This document shows positions 1 to 13,500 of a DNA stretch of 64,000 nt, one piece after another. The position numbers were made by a program, and so were the translations under genes. Below the pieces are notes generated by a model. The model made no database searches and was not told the origin of the DNA. It saw only the letters and a list, made by a program, of their open reading frames with translations. Source of the DNA: Aquanectria penicillioides (taxonomy: Eukaryota > Ascomycota > Sordariomycetes > Hypocreales > Nectriaceae); assembly GCA_003415625.1 (NCBI GenBank), contig PYIU01000003.1:1984001-2048000 (forward strand), written 5' to 3'. The first letter of the stretch is position 1. The number at the start of each line of letters is the position of its first letter.

Positions 1-3000
1 AGCTAGCTGCTATAGCCTTATTAAATTACTTCTTTTCTAAAAGAAAGTTATTAATAGGCTATAAATTTATATATTAATATATTGCATTATTTGCCTAAAG
101 TATTAATAAAGGCGCCTATTTTAATAGGCTAAAAGTAAATATATAAAATAGTTAATTGCCTTTAGCTAATCTATTCTAAAAGAGTTTAGATTTAACTTAA
201 GCTATAATAGTTTTAATTAGCTTAGCTTTATTAGCTATTAAAAGAGCTATTAATTTAATTTTTTTTGCTTTTACTATTTAAACTATTAATTCTTTAATTT
301 TATTATTCTAGCTATTACTAATAGTATTAAAGTAAGTAATTAAATTATTAAAAGTAAAGATATTAATAGCTTATTCCTTAATTTTATTAGTAACTTTATA
401 GAATTTAATATTAGTAAATTTAATATTAGCCTTAAGCTACTCCTTAAGTTAAGTAACTTTATTCTTTAAAATTTTAATTTTAATTATAGCTTAATAGGCA
501 CTAATAGCTATATTAATTATAATAGCTTCTATAATAAATAAGTTATTTTTAATAGAGTAATTATATTAATTTAATATATTAATATCTATTAAATAACTAT
601 ATCCTATAGTAATAAAGTATTTAATAGCTAAAGTATTAGTTATACTATAAGGATTAATAAAAACTATAGCTATTGCTTTTTTCTTTTTAAGCAGCTTAAT
701 TATAAAGTGCTAGTAGTTTCTTTAAAACTTATTGTATTTACTATTTTAATAAAAGGTAAAGGCATTTATAGTAGTAATTTTAATATATTAAATAAGGCTA
801 AATTTTACTTTAAAAGGCTTAAATTTAATGCTAGTCTTTTTATTAATTTAATTATAATACTAATTAATAACTTTCTTGCATTTAATAAAAAGGTCTATTA
901 AAGAGTAGGATTTATTAGGTTTACTGCTAAAAGTACCCTTTAGGCTATAAAGCTAAAAGTTATAAGTAAGGCAAATAAATATATTATCTTGCCTTTAGCT
1001 CTTTAGCCTATTAATTAATTTACTTAAAAGATAGTAGTTACTATAAATTATAGTGCTTTTAGTATTAATTTTATTATTCTTTAACTCTATTACTTTTATT
1101 AATTTATTATATTTATAGTAAGCTAAATCCTTATTTATAGAAATGTTTACCTTTTATTTAAATTTTTTATAAATGCTAATAGTTAAAGCAATAAGATTTT
1201 AATTTGCATTTTAAGCATTTAAATCCCTTTTGCTATATTAAATAGAAGTCTTTTCTCTTAAGGTCTTTTTGCTAATACTTTTTTTGCTATATTTAGTATA
1301 TTCTTTATTAATTACTATAACCTTTTTATTATCTTTTTTATCTTTATTTTCTATTTTATTATTTAAAGATAAAAACTTTTAATTTTAATTTAAATTCCCT
1401 TTTTTCTTTATTTATATTAATATATTTATATTATCCTAAAGTTATTATATATTAGTATTTAAGTCTTTATTAAAAAGGCTAATATTATTATTAATATAAT
1501 TGCAATTAATAATAAAGTTATAGATAGATTCTATTAGATTATTATCTTCTATTAAAAATACTATAATTAATAATATTATAGTATTAAAATTATTAATATT
1601 AATATTAAATTTATTGCTACTATTATTATAAGTATTAATAAGCCTATTATATCTATTAAATAATATTTAGTGCCTATTTAAAAGTTTAAATAAAATATTA
1701 TTATAAAAGACTTTATATTTATTAAAGAAAGATTAATTAATATAGTTTTTAATAAATTAATTAATAGATTTATGCTTTTTTTTAATAAAATAAGCTTTAT
1801 ATATATTATTTTATTACTTAATTTACTAATATATAGCAATAAGTTCTATATTACTATTAGCTAATAGTAAAAAGTCTAAAGCTAAAGGGGCTTAAGCTAT
1901 AAAGAAATGCTAAAATTAATAGAAAAGGAGCTAAAATTAGTAATAAAGGTACTAAATTTAATATAGTAAGTATTAAGCTAGCTATTATATAAATATTTAC
2001 AAAAAAGAGATAAAGAAAAGTATAGAAATTAATAGTAAAGGGGCTAAAACTAATAGTAAAAATACTAAATTTAATAGTATAAATAATAGTTTTTATAGCA
2101 ATTAAATATTTATATAAAATAAAAAAGAAAAGCTAAAAAGTTTAATAGATAATAGGTTTTAATACTTATACTATTAAAATCAATAAAATATAGAGCTATA
2201 TATAGAAATAGAAAATAAAAATTATATAAGATTAAAGAAGTTAAAAGAGATATATTAGGCTATAGCAATTACCTTTATGCTATATAGGCATTTAGTTATT
2301 TACTTTACTTAATTACCCTAATTATATATTAAGTAAGCTAATTATAAATTACTATTAATCTATTTTAAATATCCCCTTTTTTATAGAATTTAGCTATCTT
2401 TATATTAAATCCTTTTAAATTAAATAGCAAATATATAGAAAAGAATTTTTTTATAATAATAAAAGTTAATAAATAGCTTTTAGCTATTTAAATACTAAAT
2501 TTACTATACTTTATAGCAATTTCTAACCTTTTTTTTTATATTCTTTTTTCTATAGTATAGGGTTAGCAATTAAATATTTATTAATAAAGTTAAAAGCATT
2601 TTCCTTTAATTTAGTTTTATTTATCTATTTATTATTTTTAGCAATATATTCTTTCTATTATAATAGAAAGTAATGCATTAGCCTTTATTTATATTATTAA
2701 ATCTTTTACTAAATAATTTTATTTACTTTCTATTAGCCTATTACTTTATCCCTATTAATTTTAATAGCTAATAGTAATAGCAATATATAATTAAAAGGGT
2801 TATTCCCTTACTTTAGTTTTTATATTTAGGTAATAAAGACTATTAAATATACCTATTAATATAAAGGAAAGTTAAGTTTAATAGCTTAATTATAGATTTT
2901 ATAGATTACTTTATAGGGTTTAGCTTTAGTAAAAGACTATTTGCACTTTAGTTTTTTTAATAAATAGTATTCTTTATATAGCTATAAGTAAATAATGTTT

Positions 3001-4447
3001 TTTTTATTAATTTTAATTAATTAATAATATTAATTATATTAGATTTTTAATAGTATAGCTGCTATATCTATTAGAAATTGCACTTTCTATAAGTATAATT
3101 TATATAGAACCTTTAGTATAGTTCTATTAGCTTTTTAGTTAATAACCTTACTTTTAGTAATAAATTTAATAATTATCTTTAGTTTAAAACTATATAGTAG
3201 TTTATTTAATAAGCAATTTATAGTTAAGGCAATTATATTATTTAAATTATACTAAATTACTAAAAGCGCTTATATTTAAGGTATATTTAGCTTTATAATA
3301 GTATAATACTATATTGCAATTTCTATTATTTAATTCTTTCTTTTAAATATACTATTAGTTTAAAAGTAATATATAGTAAATATAAAGACCCTTATATTAA
3401 AAAAGGCTAATATAGCTTTTTATATATTACTTATAAACTTTAGGTTTTAATTGCTAAAAATATATATAAATATTCCTTAATTATATAAAAGTAATGCTTT
3501 TAATAAAATAAATGCTTAATTTTATATAGTATATATTAAATGCTTTAATATAAAGATAGTTTTTTTTAAAAATAAATAGTTTATTAAATATAGCTAATTT
3601 AGCTTATTATAGTTTAGAATTGCCTATACTATACCTATAAATATAACTTTAAAAAGATTAATTATAAAGTTTAATATAATAGTATAAAATAGTTATAAAA
3701 CTATAGGAATTAACTTTAGTTTATCTATTAGTAGTTTTTTATCTATTAAATTCTCTTTATATATTAAGCAATATATAATAAACTTTTTTACTATTTTATT
3801 TATTTTATAAAAATAAATATAGCTTAATTTATATAAAATCTTAAAGATTTTAATATACTATAAGTTATTATAGATAGTTATAAAAATAGTTTTAATTGCT
3901 AGCTTAAAAAGATAAAGTCTCTTTTGCCTTCTATAATCTATATAATAAAGCAATTTATTTTTTACTAGCTTCTATAGGCAAAATAAATTTATATATTACT
4001 TTTTCTATAGGTTTTAAGCATTATTTTATTAAATCCCTTAAATATAGATATAGATTCTATTAAGTTTTAGGTCCTTATTATATCCTTTAAGCATTTCCTT
4101 ATAGAATTTAAGTAATATTGCAATTTTAACTATATTAGCTTCTACTATATTAGCTTTAGCATTTAGCTTATTAAAATAGCTATCTATAGCTTACTAATAA
4201 AGTAGTTCCTTTATTAATAGCCTTAAAAGAGCATTTAAAACTATATTAAAGGTTTTAAAAATATAGAATATTTTTAGATTAAATTTAAAAAGATAATTAA
4301 AGATTTTAATAAGCTTTAGATTAGCTTTATTAAGGTTTATTATATTAAAGAAAGTATATATTATAATCCCTTTTATAGCAGTATAGTGTATTATAATATT
4401 AATTAAATTATAGTTAAATTAAACTATTTTCTATAGCTTTTTAATAG
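1..4447. other. RIP-degraded AT-rich DNA, no gene
   Basis: Very AT-rich sequence with stop codons in all frames. Almost all surviving CpA/TpG lies in GCA/TGC context, and CpG survives mainly as GCG/CGC, the pattern expected after heavy repeat-induced point mutation. The only open frames are short Lys/Ile/Asn/Tyr-rich chance frames, for example 707-901 and 4424-4633. It is presumably decayed transposon, because the same texture continues into identifiable elements, but I could not assign a family. No promoter, RNA gene or intact repeat boundary is visible. Confidence 0.8.
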
Positions 4448-4830
4448 TGTGTTAATAGATAGGGACATTAGCCAAAACACACACCCCACCCAAAAGGGTA
4501 TAGGGTAAGCAGGTTCAGTTAAAGACCAAATAGCCTTCTTAAGCAGCTGCAAATAACTTAAAAGAGTATTAAAGCATTTAATTAAATGCTTTAAAGTATC
4601 CCTTAAAGAAAAGAAAGAAAGAAAATAAAGCAAAAAGTTATAAATAAAGTAATATTATAAGGGACTGCACCGGGACTTCAATAGAGTCTAAATGCAAGGA
4701 ATTTAGAATTTTAAAAATAAAAATTAATTAAAGAAAACTGCTTATTTATTTCCTATATCTTTAAGGTCCCTTTTATTTTCTTAACTATTTTAATAATAAA
4801 TTGATCTATATTACCCTAAACCCTAACTTA
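4448..4830. repeat. LTR-like dispersed repeat, copy 1
   Basis: This 383-bp block matches 31884-32265 along its whole length in the same orientation, with mostly C/T and G/A differences. Both copies begin TGT and share the block from GGGTATAG through the run CTAAATGCAAGGAATTTAG to a shared end around CCCTAA..CCCTAACTTA. The length, the TG start and the position beside gypsy-type sequence (copy 2) suggest an LTR, but the terminal CA would have to be RIP-converted to TA. Copy 1 is less mutated: it still contains ACACACACC and ACCGGGACTTC. It may be a solo LTR. Confidence 0.65.
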
Positions 4831-7800
4831 TCTTTCCTTAATGCCTTAATGCTTGCCTTTAAGTAAATTAAAGGTATAATATAAAAGGAAAACTTTAAGC
4901 TTAATCTATTTAAATGTAAAGAAAATCTTAAAGGAAGCATTTAATTAAATGCTTTATATCTATAATCTATTATTCAATCTACTATTATCTCTTTCTATAA
5001 TTTATTTTACTTTTAATACTTAATCTTTTTATTTTAACTTTACTATTACCTTTTTCTATAATGCAATTCCTAATTGCAGTATTAATTAGCATAAAACTAA
5101 TAAATAGAAATTAAAGGTTTAAATAGCTTATAAATAGCAGTTATAATCTTATTCTATTAGTTCATTAAAATTAACCCTTTTAGTATATAAAAGATCTAGC
5201 TCTTTATCTAAAGGAGTTTAAGAATAGCCTATTAATTAATTTAAGGTAAATTTATTTATTTAGTTTTAGTAATTATCTTTCTTTTAGTAAAGGCAATATA
5301 GTTTAAATTATAATTACTTTATTAGGTTTAAATAATAGTATTAATAATATTTCTAATTATAATATTAGTAATTATAGTATAATTTCTTTCTTTTATTATA
5401 TACTTAATTAATTAAAGAATTAATAAAGATAGTATAAAGTGCTTATAAAAACTTTATTTATTACTTTTAGTAATAGATAAATTTAAGTTTATTTAATTAA
5501 ATTGCTATAAAATAGCTAACTTAAATAAAGGTACCTATTAAATTAATTAAATTAACTTAATTATTTGCCCTTTACTTAAGGAGTTAATAAATATTTAATT
5601 AAATGCATTAAAATAAATAAATATATTTTAATTAATTTAAATTTCTTTTTTAAATGCACTTAATTAAGTAGTGCTTATATAAGTTAATAAATTAATAGGC
5701 AACTTATATAAGGGCTAGATAGATTTAATTATTAGTTTAGGCTTAATAGTAGGTTTAGGGGCAAAAGTTTTAAACTTAAGGTATAGACTGTAAAGGCAAG
5801 TTGCTTTAATGCTTTAACTTTAGCGGTTTAAGGCTTATTTAAAACCTTCTCCTTTATTATTACTTAAGGTAATAATAACTTTAATAGATTTATTAATTTT
5901 AATAGGAAATCTATCTATTATTCAATACCTATAAGTTTAATAGCATTTAATTAAATTATTAGCTAAAGGATAGTAAAGCAGTTAAAGGCCTAATAGTAAA
6001 GGCAGACTTATTTAATAGCTATTGCCTTAAGGACTAAGCGGCTTTAAGATAATTTAATATTTATTTCTAAAAGTTTAATAATTAATTTCCTTTTAGCTTA
6101 TTATATAGTAACCTTTTAAATTAATATAAAGCTATTAAATATTAAGGGAACTATTTTAAAATCTTAAGATATAAGTAGATTTTTAAGTTTTAGTAAGTTC
6201 TATAAGCTTATGCTAATTAAAGAACTTTCTATTAGCAATATTAAATTTATTAAGAATAATAGTATTAATAAAGTCTTATATTTAATTAATATTTAAAGCA
6301 ATTAATTAAGTACTTTTCCTTTATTTATATTTAATAAGAATTTAATTGCAATATATTAATGCTAAAGGGGGATTATTAATAGCATTATATCTATTATTAA
6401 AGATTAAGGGCTAGATTATAAGGCATTTAATAATTAAAGTTTTAATAAGTTTAATTATTCTTTAGATATTAAAAAAGAGAAGGAAAGCGCCTAAAAAACT
6501 ATATTTTTAATTTCTAGCTTATTTAGTAATAAATATAATAAAAATAGAGAAATTATAGGGCAACTTTATTTTAGTTATAATCTCCCTTTATATTATAGTA
6601 AGTGCAATAGCTTGCTTATTCTAAAGGATATTAGCAGTATTATAAATAATTAAATGCTTTAGCTATTTATCTTAAATAAAGAAGCTTTAATAGATAGTAT
6701 TAGTAAAGTAAGTAAAGCCAATTAATAGCCTTTTATTGTATATTGCTTATTGGAACTCTATAGGCATAAAACTAATTAAATATTTAGTTTTTTTAATATT
6801 TATCCCTTTTAGTAAAAGCTTATAAGAGAAGCTTTTTTGCTTTTATTTATTTTTCTTAACCTTAATGCTTGCAATTAAAAGATTAGTTCAATAAATTGCA
6901 AGGATATTAGTAAGTCTATAGGTAAGGGTAGTAAGGAGAGCTTAAATACTAAAGTTTAAGGCTATTTCCTTTTTCTATAGGTTTTTAAATAAGTCCTATA
7001 GATCTTAATAATAGAATGTTTAGGCTTAATAAGAGTTAAAAGGGAAGTCTCTAAAGTAATTAATATTAATAAGCTAAGAATTTAAATTGCTTTTATTACC
7101 TAAAATAGGCTAAGTTTCTAACTTATTAAATTAATAATCTTAATTTATTTAAGGGTAGAATAGTATAGGTTAACTATTAAGCAATTAATTAAATATTTTA
7201 ATAGTATTTTCTTTACTAAAAGAAAAGAAATCTTTAATCTTGCCTTTATTCTAAATAATTTCTTTAGCTATATAGAAGTCTTTACTTAGTATTAAAAATT
7301 GCACTTTTAAAATAGTTGCACTTAAGATTGCTTTTTTTAGCCCTATTATAAAATAGAGTAAAGGTTAATAAAGGGTTTAAAAGCTTATAATTAAATGCTT
7401 ATAACTTAAGAGATAAAGATTATTAGTATTTTTATAGGTATTATAAATAAAGTTAAAGTAATATAACTTACTATAAAATTATTAAAAGGAAGAAAAGAGT
7501 TATAGGCATAAAATAGATTAATATAATTTAAATGCCTTTATTTTTAATTTAGTATTATTTAAATAAATCACTATTTTAATATTTATATATATACAAATAT
7601 TAATAAATTTCTTAAAATAGTATACTTTTTTATATTTAATAAGAATTTTATTAATATTTAGTTTTTACCCTAAATTTTAGGGGTTAATTTTCTATTTATT
7701 ATAAGAGTATTATATTAGCCCCCTCCTTTTATTCCTTTCTTTTTTGCTTATTATTCTTTACTTCCTTAATTCTTTTATATCTTTAGTTATTATTGCAATT

Positions 7801-9718
7801 TTTATTCTTTATTTTATAATAGCTTTATATTGCAATAAGCTTAAGTCTCTTGCCTTTATACCTTACAATTGTTTCCTTAATGTATGCAATTTTGCTATTA
7901 GCTATATTTAGGCTTTTAAATTCTTTTATTAATGCTTTACTTATTAGTATACCTATAATAGTTTCTTCTATAAGGCTTTAATTAATGCTATTAGTACTGC
8001 TATTAAATAATTAATAAATATCTCTTTTTGCATTACTTTTTAACTATTATTTTTATTTAATAATTAATTAAATACTTTTAGATTTAGTAATACTTTAATA
8101 TTTAGATTTGCAGCTTTTAAGCTTTTAATTAATTTAGCTAGCCCTTATATATTAAAATTGCCTTTAAGAAAGATAGTAAATAGACTAATTGCAAACTTGC
8201 TTAATAGTTTATTTTATAATTGCTATTTTATAATTTAATACTTTATTCTAAAGTAGATCTTCTCTTTTAGTACTAACTTTAGTCTATATATATCCCTATA
8301 GAATAGGCTTATTTAATAGAGTACTTTTTAACTTAACTACTAACTTGCCTTAAGTATATTAAGGCACTTATTATTGCCTTTATTAAATATATTAACCCTT
8401 TTATATATTATAGATGCATTTAATTATATACTTCTATAGTTTTTGTCTATAATAAATATATTCTTACTCCCTTCTATATATATATTTTAGCATTAAATTA
8501 TATAGATAGCTGCTATATTAATTGTATTTAAAATAGTTAATTTAAATATAAATAGAGCTTTCTTTATAGATATTAACTAAAGGGTCTTTATAAAGGCCTT
8601 TATAACTTTCCTTTAGGTAGTATAGATACTATTAGTAAGTTTACTTAGCTATTAACTTTTATAGTAGATTTTCTTAGGCTAATTACTTGCCTGCAAATTA
8701 TATACAGTTTTCCTACTAATAATACAGCTAGTAATTGCCAATTAATTAAATAAGCATAAAAAGTATTTAATTAAAAGCATAAAGTAAATTTTAATTAATA
8801 AAAATAATAGTTTTTAGCTTATCTTTTAGTATAAATTAGTTAAGTATAGTTTTTAATTTATTAATAATAGTTTAATAGATAGAAAATAGTGCTATAAAGC
8901 AATTAATTAAGTATTTTTATACTCTTTAAGGCTATTGCTATTATTATATTATTTTAATAACCTTAAAACTTAATTTCTATTAAATATATTTAAATTTCTA
9001 AATTTTTTATAGATATTAATACTTTATTTTTTGCTATTTTTTATATATTTTTACTTATTTTTAAATAATTTTAACTCTTTTGCTATAATTTTTAGGCATT
9101 TTTATTTTATTTTTATTAATTTTTAATATAATTTTTAAAGTTTTTAAATAGATTTTTAAGGGATTTTTAGGGATTTTTAGCATTTTTTTAAGGTTTTTAG
9201 CTAATTTTTAGTTATTTTTATTTAGTTTTATTTAGTTTTACTATCCTTTTACTTACCTTTAATTGCTTTTTATTTTACTTCTTTACTTTATTTTAGATAG
9301 CTTATTTTTTTTAGTATAGTATTAGTTTTAATATTTCTATTTCTCCCTTTTTAACCTTTAGTACCTCTTTCTTAATAGCAATCTAACTATCTTTAGTTTA
9401 GTGCTATTACTAACTATTTAATTAATTACTTACTATATTTTAGTACTATATTTACTAATTGCTATTTATTTTTAGAATTTAAACTTTAATAATCTTCTTA
9501 AGCCTAATATAAATATATATTATAATATTGTTATTTAAGCTTTTTATAGCATTTAAATTAAGTTTATTCTATTTCTATTATTCTATAGATTTAGTTTATA
9601 TTTAATTAAATGCTTCCTTTTCTTTCCTTACTTTTAGTAGTACTTTCTAACTTATATTAAAAGTCTTTTTATTATTTTTATTTATCTATTACCTATCCTT
9701 ATCCTCTATAAACTTCCT
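4831..9718. other. RIP-degraded AT-rich DNA, no gene
   Basis: Same texture as 1-4447: no usable open frame, CpA retained almost only after G, and frequent TTTAATTAAATGC-type half palindromes. It is probably transposon remnant, but no domain could be read through the stops. The right limit is the flank of the inverted-repeat element at 9729. Confidence 0.75.
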
Positions 9719-9728
9719 TAATTAATTG

Positions 9729-9774
9729 AGAATTAATATTGGCCGCAACAGCTATTGATATTTACCGCAACAGC
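9729..9774 (+). repeat. Left terminal inverted repeat
   Basis: A 46-bp repeat starting AGAATTAATATT, with CCGCAACAGC at 9743-9752 and 9765-9774. It pairs with 10519-10564. Confidence 0.85.
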
Positions 9775-10518
9775 ATCACATAATGCCTAAAATTTCTCCC
9801 AGACTTAATTTTCTTTCCCCTTATTCCCTTCTTCACACCCAATTTATTACTAGCAGATCATAGCATACACCAAATACCCCTAAATCGCACCCCAATTTAC
9901 TCCAAAAGTCCATTTTATTACAATTCAATACCGTAAATAGCTATATATAAAGCCAATTTTAGGCAGTTTATATCGATCTAGCCATAATGCACTCCTCTTT
10001 GCCTGGCGTTGCTGATATGCTGTTCCTTAATGGGGTGCCTGCTGCCTTATTTCCTCAAGCCTATCGGGCCCTTATTACGATTTGTGTTGTGTTTATAGGT
10101 GGATTTAATCCTCTTGCGGACGCCGCTTAAGTGCGAGACAAGACCCTTGGCCCGGCTTAAGCCTCAACCTCTAACTGTAAGAGTATTCATCGGGCGCTTG
10201 CCCTCGTAGCCGGTCGTGTGTAGCAGGGACTTAGCTTTGCTAGGGGGGTTAAGGTTGGGGTTAGGGTCGCTATGAGGCTTATAGTTAAAGCCGGGCTCGA
10301 GGTTGGGGTTGAGGTTGATGTGAGGTCCTGTTGCCCTTGGCCAGCGGCCTTAAGTTGGTTAGGGACCTTAAGCTTGCTGTTTACAGCCTTCCGCGGCCGG
10401 CCGCAAATGTAGGCAGTATATGTAGATAAAAAGGGGAAGTTAAGTTGTGGAGTTGTAATTTTGGGTGGGGTTTGGCCTAAGATAATAATATTCCGTCTTG
10501 CATGTAACAAAAAGTGGG

Positions 10519-10564
10519 GCTGTTGCGGTAAATATTAATAGCTGTTGCGGCTAATATTAATTCT
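10519..10564 (-). repeat. Right terminal inverted repeat
   Basis: Reverse complement of 9729-9774 except for two transitions, and likewise carrying two GCTGTTGCGG units. Confidence 0.85.
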
Positions 10565-10574
10565 TAATTAATTA

Positions 10575-13500
10575 CTATAGATTATACTAAAAAGCTTAAC
10601 TCTATTTATAGTATTAAGAATATAACTCTTTATTTTATTAAATGTATTAGCAATTCTATAAGGGCCTAATTAATGCAGCTTTATCTTTATAATATAAAAT
10701 ATATCCTTTTAATTTTATATATTATACTAAAGAACTAGATCTTTAATAGTAAGAGGCTCTTTATGCAGCCTATATTAATTCTTTTTAGTCTTTTTATTAG
10801 TAATTAACCTTTAGAATACAGTTATTTATTGCCTAGCTTCTTTTATATCTTTTTGCTTTTGCTTTAAGATTTTAATCCTTTACTTAAGTAAGTCTTTAGT
10901 AAAGATTATATTATTCTATTTAATTAAATGCTATATAGGCACTTTCACTTTTAGAGGAAGGACTAGCTCCTATCTATAGAGTAAATAAAAAGGTGATCTT
11001 TTATATAAAGCATAAATAGCTGCTCTTTTAGCCAGTAAAGCTATTAGTAAGATATCTATCTATTTTTCTTTTTTTTTACCCTTTTTCTTTAGGAAACTTA
11101 TTATAGTAATATAACTATTTTTAATAAATCTATTTACTTTAAGGTTATAAGTGAAAGTATTAATAACTTCTATATTAAGGCTATTAAGATCTTTAGGAAT
11201 CCCTTTTATAATCTCTTTTCTATTATTAGTAATCACTCTTTTTAGCATTCTATACTAATAGTGCAGTTTTCTAAGGAATTTTATAATATAGTAACTATTT
11301 AATCTTAGGATTGGCTTGGCCTTTACCTATCTATAAAGGTTATATTTAGCTTTTAGTATAAATTTAAATCCTTTATTAAAAGGTATATACTATCTATTAA
11401 GATAAATCTTTATTATTAAGTAGGTAGGCTTAATAGATATAAAAGCTTTTATTAATCTTTAGGGAATATATATTTAATATATTGGGCATTATTTAATAGC
11501 TTTTATAATGCTCCTTTTTGTACTTTATTAATAGTACCTTTTAGAGAGAAGTGCATAAATAGCATTATAATTATAATGCCCTTTATTAATATAGCATAAT
11601 TTAATTAAATCCTTTTAAATGTTTTCTTTCTTTATAATTAATCTTAAGTTGCCTTTTTATTCTTTAGCCTTAATCTATAAGTGGCTACTTTTTATAAAGT
11701 GTTTTTTAGCCTTTAGCTATAAGTATTAGTAATTCTATAAGGTAATACCTATTAGCCTTTTTAATAAAAGTAAATATTCCCTTAATTGCAATAAGGGTTT
11801 ACTATAATTCTTTTTTAACTCTATTAGTTTATTTTTAATTTTAATAATATTAAGATAAATATTAATAAACTCTTTAATATTACTTTTAGCCTTTTAGTCT
11901 ATTTAATTAAATGCTTTTAGACCTTTTTTAAATAGCCTATTGGCTATATTATTTTTGTTTTTAGAAATGTATTAAATAGTAAAGTTAAATAATAGAATAT
12001 AACTAATCTATTAAATAATTATTGCATTAGGGATATTGCTAGCCCTATTATTAAGCTAGTGGACTAAAACTTAAGAATCTATTTTTAAAATAAAGGGCAA
12101 TCTATATATATAGCTATAAAGGCATTTAATTCTATATAATATGCCTTTATATTTAAGTTTAATAGCATTATACCTTTATTCTATAGAAGTCTAAAGATTA
12201 GATTTATACCTTATTGAATGCCTTTTTCCCTTTATTATTTGCATTAATACTATACCCTAGCCTTTTTTATTGGTATTAGTTATAAAAATAACCTTTTTAA
12301 ATCCTTTAGAAAGGTCTAATATTACTAGAATAGAAGTAGAGATTATCTTTTCTTTAAGAACTGCTATAGTATTAGCTTATTTCTTACTTTATATCTATAT
12401 AGCATCCTTTTTTAATAATTAAATAAAAGGTCTAGCAATTTAAATATATCTTTTAACTTAAATTTAATAGTAGCCTATAATTCCTAAAAATGCTTTAACC
12501 TACTTTAAGTTATAGTATCTTTCTTACTTATTAATCTTAATTACTTTTTCCTCTATTGGCTGCCTTTTAGCTATATTGCATAAGTATTTAATAATAACTG
12601 CAGTATACTAGTAGAATTTTAACTTTTCTATAGAAATTGTGCACTTAAATAGCTTAATATTTAAAAGAGTTTTATTTAAATTAATTAAATGCTTTAAGAT
12701 AAATCTCTATATATTAGGGAGTACCTTCTTTCTATTATACTTAATTTTTAGTTCTTTAATAGCAATATTATTTAAGAAGGCTTAATAGACTTTTAGTAAT
12801 AGATTAAAGAGAATTTTAATTATAATCCTTAAGAACTATACCATTAAATTAATTCCTTCTTATAGTAAGGTATATATTTTAAGAAGCTTTAGTAGTATAT
12901 TAAAAGTTATTAAATTTTAACTTTTCTCTATTAAAGAAATCTAGTTATATTCTAAAAAGAAGTCTAAAAAAGTTAGGATTTTATATATCTTAAATTTAGC
13001 TAAAAATTTATTAGCTCCTAAAGGAATTAATCTATTCTATATTATATATATATTATATCTTTTAGCTAAATTAATTAAATAGAGTCTACTATTCTTTTTT
13101 GCTATTAGTATATATAGGTTTTAGTAGGCAGTATAAAACTCTTAAAGGATTCCTCTTTTTATTTAAGTTTTTAGCAACTTAATAACCTTTTTTTTTAATC
13201 CTTTAAGGATTAAAATATTTTCTATTTATTAGGCTTTATATTTAATTATCTTAATAATCTATAAAGGGGCCACTTTAAAGTCCAGTCTTTTATACTCCTT
13301 AAAATCCTAAATAAATGCCACTTCTTTATTATAAAGAATTTTTAAGAGAATACTTCTTTTTTTATTAATAAAAATCCCTTTTATTTAATTAATTACTTTC
13401 TAAAGTCTTTCTTTATATAGCCTTAATCCTTTAGCTATTTTAAAAAACTTAAGTATTAAAAGCTTTAAGTACTTAAACTTCTCTTTAAGGTCTCCCTTTA

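Larger units (their letters stand above)
9729..10564. mobile_element. Non-autonomous inverted-repeat DNA transposon (MITE-like)
   Basis: An 836-bp GC-richer island stands out from the RIP-mutated DNA on both sides. It has 46-bp terminal inverted repeats (9729-9774 and 10519-10564) differing at two positions, both G/A transitions. Each repeat holds two copies of CCGCAACAGC 22 bp apart, which look like paired transposase-binding sites. The direct repeat TAATTAATT lies at 9719-9727 (one base outside the left end) and 10565-10573 (abutting the right end), and could be an 8-9 bp target duplication as in hAT elements. Because TAATTAATT is nearly palindromic it could instead extend the inverted repeats. 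The interior has imperfect GGTTGGGGTT repeats (10250-10320) and no transposase. Interior open frames are not coding. Low RIP load implies a late insertion or low copy number. Confidence 0.8.

Noticed and set aside
707..901. Small open frame in AT-rich DNA
   Set aside because: Lys/Ile/Asn/Phe composition dictated by base content; no start context, no homology, RIP-mutated surroundings.
4806..4828. Telomere-like CCCTAA repeats (also 10245-10265, GGTTAGGG-like)
   Set aside because: Only two imperfect units, and the first is part of a dispersed repeat present also at 32250; not a telomere or interstitial telomere array.
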